A stretch of DNA of 64,000 nucleotides from Hyaloscypha bicolor E (lineage: Eukaryota > Ascomycota > Leotiomycetes > Helotiales > Hyaloscyphaceae). How positions within the stretch are numbered: the stretch's first letter is position 1; every line of letters starts with the position of its first letter. The notes under the pieces were generated by a model that searched no databases, was not told the origin of the DNA, and saw nothing but the letters and a program-made list of their open reading frames with translations. The DNA lies in NCBI RefSeq assembly GCF_002865645.1, contig NW_020194585.1, positions 744,001-808,000 on the forward strand, in the 5' to 3' direction. Positions 36,321-46,759 of the stretch are shown one piece after another. The position numbers and the translations under genes are program-made.

Positions 36321-36979
36321 CTTTGTAGCCGTCTGCGAGGAATGGAGAGTTTTTTTTGGCCCAATGTTGGAAAGTTTCTTCGCGCCTCGTCGAGTCCTGA
36401 ATAAGAGTAGTTCGAAAGAAGGAAAAGGACGCGAATAGTTAATCTCTGGGCGATGTTGAGCCTTGCCTTAAGCAAAAGCACGCCGCCCAGGTGTTGTACC
36501 AGGTCAGGCCACGTGCATTGGAAAGTCAACCTCACCTCATGTGCTTCTTTCCCCAGAACCCAGACTTCTCTTCTCTTCACCGCCGGATTCGACAACCACT
36601 TTCTCACATGTCCAAATCTTATGCATCTCCAACCACCCTTTTTCAAAGCACGGGATAAACCCCCAGCCCACGACGAACGAACGCAACTGCTGCCTGTCGT
36701 TGACCAACCACGACACCCTGCACTCGGTGGCTGCCTCGCCAGAAAGCCTCACTTTCTCACCGCCAGCAAAACAGGGCGATGCCTCTCCGCCCTTCCACCA
36801 CCCTCTGTCTCATCCTTCCAAAACAAATTCTTCAAGCGGCGAGAGCTTTCTCGAGGCAGCGGATAAGGTTGGTGGACCCCGCTCACGTTGAAAATCAGCA
36901 GCCAGCAGCGATTTCCCACACATTCAACGCACAACACCCACCTCCCAGAGAAAAGGCCACACGCTGCTTTCACATCATC
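36321..36979. other. Divergent intergenic region between the CorA-like and C2H2 genes
   Basis: Contains the promoters of both neighbours. The plus strand is C/T- and A/C-rich towards 36980, as in many fungal 5' leaders. CCACGTG occurs near 36510. Overlapping open frames on both strands show no family resemblance. Confidence 0.4.
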
Positions 36980-38352
36980 ATGTCCGACGAGTTCGAGGAG
37001 TACATTGATTGGTCGAAGGGCGACCTGCTTGATGCCTGCAATGATCCTGCCATTGGTGGTATGGATCTTGGCAGGTGAGCTTTTTTTTTTCCTGCTTGCT
37101 AACGAAAAGGGTGTCAGTCGACGTTTTCTTGTCACGCCGGATTTTGTCATGCAGGATTTTAGTCAGGATCTACGCCCCGGTTTGCTTCATGACATGCCAC
37201 AAAGCAACCTGGCCACGTTCGAGCATTCCAATGTCGGGCACACTTTGAAGCCATCTCGTGTGCTGTGTCAATTTTCAAGTGCAAATGCACTTGAAGAATC
37301 CGATGACCGTAATTCGTTTCGCAACGCCTCCCAGGTGCAACCGCCTTCTGTACCAAATGCAAATGGCCAAATGCCCCAGGGGAATGGGTCCAATACAAGG
37401 GATCGGTATGTATTCAACGAGAATGAAGACTGAAGTTCCCAAGTGCATAAACTAATGCTTCGTTCAAAGGGGAGTTTCTCCTTGTCGAGATTGCGGGGAA
37501 TCATTCCCATATTCCGACCGCAAGGACGGCCATGCAAGGTCGTTCAACCATGGAGCCTGGAGCTGTAAAGAGATAGGTTGCGACAGAACCTTCGTTACCT
37601 TTGCTGAGCGCGACGCTCACGCGCGGAGGCCACATACCTCTGGCCATGGTCGTATCTGGACACCAACCCCTAATGACTGCGTTGAGTGCATGGAGACACT
37701 TCCGAAAAAGGCGGACCTGCTTCGGCATGCGAAAGAAGCTCAACATCGGCCTTACGGATGCGAGTGCGGGGCTCTGTTCTCCCGACTCGATGTCCTCAAC
37801 CGCCATCTCGAGTCTTTCGGTAGCGAGGACCCCAAGTATCCTTGCAAGTATTGCAAGCTTCACCGCGGCCCCGACGGATTCAGACGCCTGGATCACTTAA
37901 ATCAGCATATTCGAAATTATCATCACCTTGACACGGGAGATGATGCGATCACCCCATCGTCTCGCATCAAGTACGTCTTTCCGGTATGCTCTCATCCTGA
38001 TTGTCCGCAATACCGGGACGAGGCATTCAAGCAGCTTCCTCGCAAGGCCCAGGCTGTGGATAAGCCTTTCCATTCCCAGTCGGCTTATACGAAGCATATG
38101 CGTGATGAGCATAACGAATGCACCTTTCCTTGCGGTGTTGCAGGATGCAGCCGTACAGGCAGACGTGGATACTTCAGAGAGAAAGATCTTTTGAACCACC
38201 GCCGTCAGGAGCATCCAGATGCGCCGAAGTATACTGTGACAAAAAGAGAGATCCGTCTTCGATGCACTGAACCTGGATGCGATATGCTGTCGGACCCTTC
38301 CTCCATAGGTCGTCATCTCCGTGGGATCCATGGAGAGGGGCTCACCAGCTAG
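36980..38352 (+). CDS. C2H2 zinc-finger protein
   Basis: Three exons: 36980-37074, 37118-37405 and 37470-38352. The introns have strong signals (GTGAGC...GCTAAC...CAG and GTATGT...ACTAAT...AAG) and the joined frame is 421 residues. The N-terminus is acidic and the middle is Ser/Asn/Gln-rich. From about residue 130 a run of C2H2-like modules follows: C..CGESFPYSDRKDGH, CKEIGCDRTFVTFAERDAH, CVECMETLP...H, C.CGALFSRLDVLNRH, CKYCK...LDHLNQHIRNYH, CGVAGCSRTG...H..EH and CTEPGCD...SIGRHLRGIH. Spacing is irregular, as in ascomycete Zn-finger regulators. A nuclear DNA-binding role is likely; targets are unknown. An upstream in-frame extension exists but this ATG fits the acidic start best. Confidence 0.85.
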
Positions 38353-39274
38353 GTAATAGTCGGAGGTTAAGTCCGACTATTAATGCAAGCAGAGCAATCA
38401 CAACCAACGGGCATGACTCACATCCTAAAGGTGCGACATTGGTAAATCTTCCAGCCCGCACCCCGACCTCAATCTTGGCATGTTGATGCAAAGCCGTCTT
38501 CTCGAACAAGTCTCGCTGCACAATCGACCCTCTCCTTGAACTGATTCCTGCTCAACGCTTTCATTTGCTTTCCATTTGTCACTCACTACTCGCAGCTGTT
38601 CTGTTATGCTTTTATTCATGCGAAGGATCTCCTTTTTGATATATGTTAGTTAGTCTTCATGAATAAATACCTCAATCTTAACTCGTGACAATTTCTCCCA
38701 AATTCCTCTTTGTTGACGTGCTGTCCCTTCAAACTACCTACACCGCATCAGATTCAACAACTCACCAGGATATCAGAGCTGACAAATCAGTGGGAAAGGG
38801 GATGACGAAATGTCAGAGACGATGTATTAAGAGGAGCCGTTATCGAGGAAGACTTCTATGTACATGCCATCCACCAGCAACCTTCCCGATCTAAGAGATG
38901 CCACGATGCTCTCGCGTATACAACTCTATCGGCCAGTTTCCTCGATGAAGGATGAGCCAATATCATCGGATGTAATGTGGTAGAACAGCCGATGCAGCCA
39001 GCTCCCAAGGTACATTTGCCGATGGCTGCTCTTCCCTAATCCTCCCTATTTCCTCTGAAATATAGTGGAGCAAGCCAGATTCGGTTCAGTGTTGGTGAAG
39101 ATTCGCACCCTCTTTGCTGCCATGACAGCCCGAGTGCCTCTCCATGCAGGAGATAGAGGCCGAGAGCATTCAACCCTACGGATGCTCAAATGTGTCGACG
39201 ATCGAGAAGATTGTGCAATGTATAGTGAGGTGGTGTTGAGAAATATCGACAAGGTAAAGATCATTTTTGCGCAA
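38353..39274. other. Convergent 3' intergenic region; nothing recognised
   Basis: Lies between the 3' ends of the C2H2 gene and the J-domain gene. Open frames are short or are antisense to the J-domain gene. No repeat or RNA gene was seen. Confidence 0.4.
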
Positions 39275-40154
39275 TCAAGGGCTTTTACGGATCCCATTGA
39301 GGCAGACCTGGCAGACGAGCAGAGAGCAGTGAGGACATCTGTGCCCCACCATCCCACGCTTTTGCCCACAGGATGTGCACTTGAACTTCTTCTGCAACTT
39401 CTCCTTTGCCCAGAATGCAGAATGGAGGCACGAACCCTGCTTCTCAGCCTGTGTGGTTGCCTTAGACTGAGCCCAAAGCGCCTCCTGTCTAGCTTTCTCC
39501 GCCTGCTCTCTTCTCTCCTTCGCCAATGTTTGCTCCCTCTCCTCCGCTGCCCTCGCCATCTCCCTCGCCTTCACCCGGGCCTCCTCCGCTGCCCTACGTC
39601 GCCGAACTTCATCTACCATTTGCTTGCGCCATGCTGCCTCAGCTGCCTCCTGCTCTTGGTGTCGCTTGCGAGCCTCATCGGGACTCATGCTCGACGGACC
39701 GTAGAAGGGGAATCCCCCGCTGCCAAAGAAGAACCTGGTGTATGGTCCACCACTATAACTGCCGAAAGGTTCACGGGAGAAGTCGTGCATGAAGTCGTCG
39801 AAGTCCACATCTTCCTCGTTGTAGTACCCATCATCGTTGAAGGGGCTGCGGCGCGAGGATCGAGTGTCGTAGATTGCTCGGGAGCGCTCATTAGAGAGGG
39901 TTTCGTGGGCGATCTGGATCTAGATTAATAGTAAGTATTATGAGATGGTTTTAGAAAGACATTTGGAAGGGAGAGTTGGTGTATGTGTGGCTCACCCTCT
40001 GGAAAGCTGCTGTCGACTCATCAATGTTGTCGGGATTCCTGTCTGGGTGGTGGACCAAAGCGAGACGACGGTAGGAACTCTTGATCTCCTCAGTCGTAGC
40101 ACTCTTGCCAATCTCCAGGGTCTCGTAGTAGTCGAATGCTGGTGCGGGAGGCAT
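39275..40154 (-). CDS. J-domain (Hsp40/DnaJ) protein with C-terminal CxxC motifs
   Basis: Two exons: 40154-39996 and 39919-39275, with a 76-nt intron that splits the J domain (FQR joined to IQIAHETLSNERSRAIYD). Residues 7-70 form the J domain, with the HPD motif in LVHHPDRN, which stimulates Hsp70 ATPase. Next come a Phe/Gly/Tyr-rich linker (SREPFGSYSGGPYTRFFFG), a long Ala/Glu/Arg-rich probable coiled coil (about 125-205) and a C-terminal zinc-binding-type region with CTSC, CPHC and CQVC. The predicted length is 267 residues. Start: the frame upstream opens with GTG, so the first ATG (MPPAPAFDYYE) is used. It probably acts as a cytosolic or nuclear Hsp70 co-chaperone; the client is unknown. 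It is divergent from the next gene across 615 bp. Confidence 0.85.
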
Positions 40155-40769
40155 CGTGCAAACAGCCACTTCCGGACAGTTACAGGTAGAAAAGTTGGGG
40201 AAAAGAAAGACGGACTGATGGAGTCTTCTTCACCGATGTTGAAAGAAAATGTTGTGGAAGAAAAAGGGTTGAATTGGACAGGAGAGATCGATTTTTGGGA
40301 AATTGAATCGAAGGTACCTTTCCCGGGTGGACGCGTTTGTGCACGGCCCTCGTTCGCATGGGCACGTGACTGGCCTTGCGCTTGTTCTTTGTCCATTTCT
40401 TCGGTTCTCTTCTGTGCTTTCGAGCTTCAAAAACATATAAAACAACTAATGCATCTTTGAGGTCTTCCCAACCGAGTTTACGGATAAAATACCAAGTTTT
40501 CTGAAGGCTCAGCCTTGCATTGATCCTGGCACGAACCCCGGACCAGACGACCCTGCTGCCGATCACCCTTGACGCGCTCAGTCGGCAGGGCTTCTCTCCA
40601 TCTTACTGCTTGGAACGACGGTCTGATGACACCGCGATTAGTTCGTGTTACGCCCTTTCAAGTACTTTTTCGGATGCGGGGTAGCAGGTAGGTACTTGGT
40701 ATATATCTCGCAAACTCTTCAATTTCTTTTCCTGCAATGAGGAATCTCACCGTAAAGTGAACATCAATC
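40155..40769. promoter_or_regulatory. Divergent promoter region (J-domain gene / PEP-mutase-like gene)
   Basis: A 615-bp spacer holding both 5' flanks. It contains GGGCACGTGACT near 40359-40370, whose CACGTG core is a common fungal bHLH/Cbf1-type site. No convincing TATA box. Which gene it serves is unknown. Confidence 0.45.
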
Positions 40770-41639
40770 ATGGCGACAGAAACAGCTCCGGTCCACAACG
40801 AAGTCGCCCTCCTTCTGAAGTCCCTCCACAAACCAGGAGATCCCCTCATCCTTACCAACATCTACGATGCAGCCTCCGCGAACGCTGTCATCTCCCTCAA
40901 TAAAGCCAGCCCTTGCCTCGTCAAAGCCCTCGCCACAACCTCCTACGGCATAGCCAACACCTTCTCCGTCCCCGATACCGCCCTGACACTCAATCAAAAC
41001 CTAGCCGGCATCCACAAAATCGCTCCCATCGCACAATCTGCTGGTCTCCCTCTTACGGTCGACCTTCAAGACGGCTACGGCGAATTCCTCGACACGTCCG
41101 TCTATCGAATCATCTGGGCTGGTGCAGTAGGCGCCAATATCGAGGATTCATACCCGGAAAAGGGATTCAGTCACGGAATGAGCTGCCTAAGGAGCGTGGA
41201 AGAATCGGCCGAGAGGATAAGGCTTGCCATAACGTATGCGACGCAAGTAGAATTGCCGGATTTCGTAGTCAATGCGAGGACGGATGTGTTGCGGTTGAAG
41301 CCGAATCCCGAGGGATGGACCAGGGAGATGATGGTGCAGGAGGTGGTGAAAAGGGGCAAGGCGTTCTTGGAAGCTGGAGCGACCTGTGTTTTTGTTTGGG
41401 GTGGGGCGGCGGGGGAGGTTACAAAGAAGGAAATACAATTGTTGGTGAAGGAATTTGATGGCAAGTTGGCTGTTAAATTGGCGGATGGGAGGGACGGGCT
41501 TTCTGTGAGGGAGTTGACGGAGCTGGTAGTGTGTCGGATCAGTATGGGTGCTGGACTTTACAGCGACGATATGGATGCTCTGCGGAAAAAGGCTGAGAGG
41601 ATCTTGAAAGGCGGCCAGCTTTGGGTCGAGGTCGAGTGA
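40770..41639 (+). CDS. PEP mutase / isocitrate-lyase superfamily enzyme
   Basis: One exon, 289 residues. The beta/alpha-barrel family signatures are present: TNIYDAASA near residue 30, DLQDGYGE near 98 (metal-binding acidic residues), GANIEDS near 121 and NARTD near 164. The KKCGH catalytic loop of true isocitrate lyases is absent. This points to the PEP phosphomutase/oxaloacetate-hydrolase-like branch that fungi carry in several copies, often annotated as carboxyvinyl-carboxyphosphonate phosphorylmutase. The reaction probably cleaves or rearranges a C-C or P-C bond next to a carboxylate with Mg2+; the substrate cannot be told. No targeting signal is seen, so it is probably cytosolic. The gene looks intact. 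Confidence 0.9.
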   Translation: MATETAPVHNEVALLLKSLHKPGDPLILTNIYDAASANAVISLNKASPCLVKALATTSYGIANTFSVPDTALTLNQNLAGIHKIAPIAQSAGLPLTVDLQDGYGEFLDTSVYRIIWAGAVGANIEDSYPEKGFSHGMSCLRSVEESAERIRLAITYATQVELPDFVVNARTDVLRLKPNPEGWTREMMVQEVVKRGKAFLEAGATCVFVWGGAAGEVTKKEIQLLVKEFDGKLAVKLADGRDGLSVRELTELVVCRISMGAGLYSDDMDALRKKAERILKGGQLWVEVE

Positions 41640-42470
41640 TTGGTGGCAATCAGCATCACGACGAAAGGAAAGGTCAAATGCGTCTGCCAATGGACCAAAA
41701 GAATTTAGACCATTTCCAAGTGCTTCACTACGGAAAGTCCCTTCGAATCAAGGTACGCTTGAAGTCTACATCCTCCAATTGTCCATAGAGTCCTTGAAAA
41801 TTTTGAAAATCGTCTTTTCTAATGTCCAGCTTGACGTGGGATTCAGCAAATCAATGGACCTTGGTCTTCGCACAACGAGGATGCTTGGCAACCGCCAAGT
41901 GGCAACCCAATATGAAGCGTTCCATTTTTCCAAATGCTATTCATCTCGACCGAGACGTCACCGTTCCTCCAGTGAGATGAAGAGCGTATGAGAACCCTTG
42001 ACCTTTATTTACCACTCTTTCTCCTTAGTATATTTGAAACTATATTTGGGGTTTAGTTTCCTAATCACTATCAAGGGGCTCGATCTCACTCAAGAACCCT
42101 ATCGACTGGTTAATCCTCCTTCGTCTAAGGGACGCGGAGAGTAATATTATCGACCCATCTTAATGCAAATGGATACCGATTTGCCCTGGGTAATTTGACG
42201 AGTTGTAGAGTCAAATCACCTCATTGTTAACCCACATACAATTGCCATGGTTCGTTTGTGTTCAAAGAATCAACCCATACATTGTGATCGAAACAGTATA
42301 TTTCATTCTTTCTCGATCTATCGTTAAAGATCGTGGTTCCGAGTAATGGAGCTGGTAGTTTCTGTCTCAAGCTAACGGTTTTGTCCATACCTCCATCTCC
42401 TTTTGACTCTTTCGACGCTTTTCCTTTCGAATCTCAATCTCCTTTACCCCCACCATTTTTTAACTCAATC
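41640..42470. other. Intergenic; nothing recognised
   Basis: Ordinary composition, no supported gene. An ATG frame opens at 42333 in the same frame as the following pseudogene but has no recognisable sequence before 42471. Confidence 0.4.
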
Positions 42471-43565
42471 ATGGAGGATTTTCGAACATTACTCAGAGGT
42501 TTCAACCCCTCAACAATCAGGACCGTTTCGGACATTGCTCTCAGCTCCCTCGAAAACCTTTCGCCTGAGACAGAAAGCCTCTGGACTTCATCGACAACCA
42601 CATAGCCTCGTATTTTCGAAGCGGAGGAATCCTGGAACGAGAAACCGCCTGAAACCACCAAGATCATCCTCGAAACTCTAGATACGATGGCCGGCCCCAA
42701 GATGTCCGTCAGCGCCTACCACCGAGAGATCCTAGACGCCAAAGTAGACCCACGCATCTCAATCGCCCAGCAGTATGATCCAAGAGGACAATCCCATCTC
42801 AATCATTGGCTTCAATGTCCCCAGCACCTGAGACACATCATTCGCCGCTCCCCTGGCATTATCTGAATTCGTCAAGCCCTGCGATGAATCAAATCAGCAC
42901 CTCTTTCTCACGCCCCAATATTGCCACACCGACCTCCACGTCGACACACTGACAGCGTAGCCACACTCATCGGGCCCTGCGTCAAGCTCTGGGTGTGCTT
43001 TCCCCTAAGCCCTCGGAACCTCCCACGGATGTCTTCCACCAACGGCCAAAGAGCCAAGCCCACCAAAATCGGACCCAAATTAGAAGGTGGCATAATCTTC
43101 ACGACGACATCGGACGAAACCATTTACCTACCCGTTGGCTGTCTCCATTCCGTCTTTACTCTCATGGGCGGATTCCTCGTCACAATCGACTTCCACACCC
43201 CCAAGTCTTGTCGGATATTCGCTTCGCAGCTTTCAGCTGATCTCGGTGGACCTGAACCTCCCTTCCAAGATTATATCTTTCGCTCGCTTTTCGTTTCTAT
43301 CGGTTTGGCACTCAGCTATAGCCAGGTGTTGGAGGGCATCAAAGCTTGGATTGATGCGATTAAACGAATCAGAGAGTGGGTTGCTGGGATTCCTGCTTGG
43401 GCGAAGGAGGCTTTGAAGGTGTGGGATGAGTTCTTGGCCACGTTGGAGGGGAAGAAAGCGAGATGTTCATGTAGCGAGCAAACGCCGGATGAGACGTTCA
43501 GGGTTCACTTGAAAAAGGCACATTGGCGGGGAAAGGGTTTGAAAGCGGTGAAAAGAAAAGCATAG
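42471..43565 (+). pseudogene. JmjC-like domain gene, broken by several frameshifts and stops
   Basis: Protein-like sequence shifts between all three frames. Frame 0: MEDFRTLLRGFNPSTIRTVS. Frame 2: LDFIDNHIASYFRSGG near 42581. Frame 0: ETLDTMAGPKMSVSAYHREI near 42670. Frame 1 from 42784: IIGFNVPST, a TGA, then FLTPQYCHTDLHVDTLTA near 42910-42955. Frame 0 resumes to the end with VATLIGPCVKLW, FTTTSDETIYLPVGCLHSVF and GGFLVTIDF. The H-x-D in CHTDLHVD, and the later his-containing strand GCLHSVF, fit the Fe(II)-binding site of fungal JmjC-like proteins. At least four frame changes and one internal stop mean it is not translatable. The intact 214-codon tail is a remnant. Confidence 0.7.
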
Positions 43566-44073
43566 GATGATAATGATGATGGATGGGATAAAGGGAAAAC
43601 TGGCAAGATCGAAGAGAGCGAAGAGATAAATGTCTGGAGAAACGTGATGCTACTGCATGGCTATTTGGGAAGGATATGAAAGAATACAGGAGGGTCGAAG
43701 CATCATCGTGGAATTCACAATACGTTGTTCCGCTATTTTCAAAGAATCTTATGGGGGTAAATCATTCACTCGAAGATTTCTATCCATCCACCTGCTGACA
43801 GATGCTATAGTCAAACACTGCCGGGTGTTCCGCACTCATGACTTGGTGGGAGGGGTTTGTTGTCATCAAGTGATAAGGCAACTTTCAGTCCAAAGAAGTG
43901 ATTTCGATTTCCATTCGTCTGCAATGCCATGCAATTTCCTGTTTAACTTCCACACGAATACCCTTTCGTTGCAAAATTTCCTTTCCATGAATCATCCAAA
44001 TGACATTTCCAAATTCCCAAACAATCAATTTGCACGCAATCAACATCCGCATTCTCATTCGTCGACTGCGCCT
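43566..44073. other. Intergenic 3' flanks; nothing recognised
   Basis: Lies between the JmjC-like pseudogene and the end of the minus-strand gene. Long plus-strand frames seen over 43657-44658 are antisense shadows of that gene. Confidence 0.4.
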
Positions 44074-45273
44074 TCACCAGCCAACATCATCCTCAGCGAC
44101 ATTATCACTCTCCTTCTTCTGCTTCCGAAGCTCAGCCTCTTTCTCGCGTTCTTCAACCTTTCGATTCGACTCCGCGATCGCATCCAGAAGCTCTGCCTCC
44201 ACATCGCTCGCGTTGGTCGTGTCTGCTCTCGAATCAAAAGGATCGTACTTTTTGCCCAGATTCAAGTTCTGCATGGCGGAACTTGCTGTCGTAACAGTAT
44301 CCTGGTCGGCTCCCGCAGCAGCATCTTCACCGTCGCCACTATCGAGAGTCGGTGCTTCCTCAACGTCCTCGTCAGCTCCGTCTGCAGTATAGCCGGTGTC
44401 GTCAGGACCGACTTCCGATGGTTCGTTGAAGAAGCCATCCTCTTCCTGCCAATTTCCTCGATCTTGCCTCTCTCTCTTTTTTGCCTTGATGTCCAGGTAG
44501 GTCTCGGGTGGAAAACAGGTGTCCATCACGTTCCCGTCCCTCTCGATCCAAGCCACATCAACGGTGATCGGTCCCGCTGGCCAGGCATCATGTTGCTTTC
44601 TGATCACCTCCAGATCCGTTTCCGCCATTGTGCGTGTATCCAAGACGTGGCAGCCTAAGGTGGTTGACTCTGCCGTCGGAGGTGCCAAATAGAAGAAAAC
44701 TTGTTGTGGATCTGGTTGCGCCCTGGGGCCGAGTTGTGGTGTGTCCTCAGGCTCCTCTCCTGTGGGCTCGGAGATGAGAAGGACTTCCCTCAATTCGCTG
44801 AATTGGATCAGGGCAGTCTTGTTCAAGGTTCCGAATCGGTCGAGGTTGATAGCAAGTCGCTGGATCAGGCTCTTCTCCTCATCGTTGATTGAAGCAATGA
44901 ACACATCAATTTGAGCGTGGTTCATCATGGGAGAGAAGAAAAGAATTGTGTTGTGACTGTCGAAGTCCACAGGCCGAGGATTGGTAGGAATCACCAGAAT
45001 GCTGGTAAACAGTTGTGGGAGTTGAGGAAGTTGGGAAGAGCGCGGGGGGAATCGAATGCCTGGGTATCTTGGAGTTTCGCTGACATGCAAACCTTCCGAG
45101 TCGGTCCAGAACACTTCGGCGATATCGCCAATGCGACCATTTGTGAGCTGGAAGATCTGTTCCTCGGCGTTGGCTGCCGCCTTCCTCAAGTCTTTCGAGA
45201 TTTCCCACAGCTTTCTTGCCGTGAAATCCTGCGGCAAGTTCTGAGTGGAGCCCAACTGCCGGAGGGTTGCCAT
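44074..45273 (-). CDS. Ascomycete protein of unknown function, 399 residues
   Basis: A single exon with a good ATG (MATLRQLGS) and stop. The N-terminal two thirds is a mixed globular domain: a helical start (ISKDLRKAAANAEEQIFQLT), a W..S.GL.VS.TPRYPG segment, FFSPMMNHAQIDVFIASIND and an FYLAPPT segment. The last 110 residues are acidic and low in complexity (Asp/Glu/Ala-rich) and then form a Glu/Lys/Arg-rich probable coiled coil (ELLDAIAESNRKVEEREKEA). No signal peptide or membrane segment is seen. I do not recognise the family. Coding bias and length support a real gene. Confidence 0.7.
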   Translation of the reverse strand: MATLRQLGSTQNLPQDFTARKLWEISKDLRKAAANAEEQIFQLTNGRIGDIAEVFWTDSEGLHVSETPRYPGIRFPPRSSQLPQLPQLFTSILVIPTNPRPVDFDSHNTILFFSPMMNHAQIDVFIASINDEEKSLIQRLAINLDRFGTLNKTALIQFSELREVLLISEPTGEEPEDTPQLGPRAQPDPQQVFFYLAPPTAESTTLGCHVLDTRTMAETDLEVIRKQHDAWPAGPITVDVAWIERDGNVMDTCFPPETYLDIKAKKRERQDRGNWQEEDGFFNEPSEVGPDDTGYTADGADEDVEEAPTLDSGDGEDAAAGADQDTVTTASSAMQNLNLGKKYDPFDSRADTTNASDVEAELLDAIAESNRKVEEREKEAELRKQKKESDNVAEDDVGW

Positions 45274-46295
45274 GACTATGGAGTTCGGTTGAAGTTGCAG
45301 GCTGGCTGCTTGATTCCTGGGAAGTTGGATGGAGCAATTGGCCCCTTTTAACCATATGCTCCTCGTTCTTCCAATTTCTCCATAAAGGTCGTGTCGTAAT
45401 GTGCTGACTTATTTCCAGGTTTCGGGACATACAGAAGTCTGTGAGAAGAATAAAAAACATTCATTGTACACATCACATTTGTTATAATATCATCTTCTAT
45501 CTGCGACAAGGTGCAAAGAAAACGGGAGGACAAGGAGCTTTCGTTGTCCGAAAGCATTGGTACCATAACCTGCCATCAAGTTTCTTTGCATGACTACTTT
45601 CTTCTGGATCAATAACTGCATTTCATTATTGGGCTCGGATTTGGGACATTACAAACATCTACCATTGGGACATTTCATTGTTCTATCGTCTGTTGGACCA
45701 AAGATCATATCTTCGACCATGTCTCAATTCCAATGTCTAGAGACAGTGGTGAGGATCCCCTCTTTGCTATTGTTTCATTGCATTGCTTTGTGTTGTATTG
45801 GTCTCAGACTCTTTGGATTATATGATAGACTTTGAGACAATATGGATTCACCTTGCTATAGCTCTAATTAGATTATGGGATTTTCGTTGCACATCGCAAC
45901 TTGCGATCGAAGTTCACTTTTGGCTCACTTTGGAAAGTCAACTCTAGCTCACCGATGTCACTCGTTAAACAAAAATCACATTCACTCTTTCTCTCTAGTG
46001 CTCCAGTTTTCGTTGCACATCTCAAGAGGATCTCCAACGCTTGATTGGCCGGTCAGTAGCCTGGTCAAAGGTCACCTTTATTGGTTTCAAGTGAACTGCA
46101 TTCACACTCTTCAAGACAGAAGGAGATGTGTTCCTGGATTCCTTGCGGTCTCTTGTTTGAATTTCCTTTCACTATATCACTGAAACTTTGAGTGTATCTC
46201 TCCAGCCACCACAATGCAATGGTCATCTTGGATTCTTGCCTTACCCTACCAATTTCAGGTGTCCACTCTATTGCTCTCATGACTGCAGGTTTTGC
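45274..46295. other. Intergenic; nothing recognised
   Basis: About 1 kb with short open frames on both strands. T-rich and A-rich patches, no repeats or RNA genes seen. Confidence 0.4.
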
Positions 46296-46700
46296 TCAAT
46301 CAAGAATATTTCGGAATTTCCTGACAATCTCGCCAACGGCCTCATCCAAATCCTGCTTCTCAAGACAAAGTGTCTCGTTCATAATCTCAACTGCTTCACT
46401 TTCAAAATCCGAGCTCCTTCCCTCAGTAAAGCAGATGCTCTTCATAATCGCTCCAATGCCCATCATATTTCCAGTCTTCAGCATCTCCTTTCCAGCTCTC
46501 ACATCTTCGCGGAGCTCGCCGTTTCAACACGCCATTTCATTCCCGTCGCTTTCTCCAATGAGGCTAGAAGTGGCTTCTGGGACGCTGTGAAAGGATTGAC
46601 GTAGAGAATCTTGTTTATCGTCTCTTCAGGGTGAGTCAACACTGCAAGAATACCTTCGCCAATAAGCTTTCTTGTTGAAGAGAAATTCGCATCCCTTCAT
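46296..46700 (-). pseudogene. NmrA-like / isoflavone-reductase family 3' fragment, frameshifted
   Basis: Minus-strand sequence gives FSSTRKLIGEGILAVLTHPE, TINKILYVNPFTASQKPLLA and LEKATGMKW. After a one-base shift near 46520 it continues LREDVRAGKEMLKTGNMMGI through to DLDEAVGEIVRKFRNILD and a stop. This matches the C-terminal half of NmrA-like NAD(P)-binding proteins (the IG.GI.AVL..PEET.N block and the later GR..L..G.. helix). The Rossmann N-terminus with its GxxGxxG motif is missing, and the frame is broken. It lies tail-out against the pseudogene on the opposite strand. Confidence 0.65.
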
Positions 46701-46759
46701 CCCAAAGTTGCGCTTTTTGGCCCTTGAGATCGAAGCAGAACCACGAGACTTTCAAGCTG

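Noticed and set aside
36453..36891. 116- and 137-codon plus-strand frames
   Set aside because: Lie in the C-rich 5' region of the C2H2 gene; no family resemblance and no sensible link to the downstream ATG.
39065..39928. 287-codon plus-strand frame
   Set aside because: Antisense to the J-domain gene, Leu/Arg/Ser-rich shadow of its Ala/Glu/Arg coiled coil.
43657..44658. 333-codon plus-strand frame
   Set aside because: Mostly antisense to the 399-residue minus-strand gene, with erratic composition; the minus-strand reading has coherent domains.
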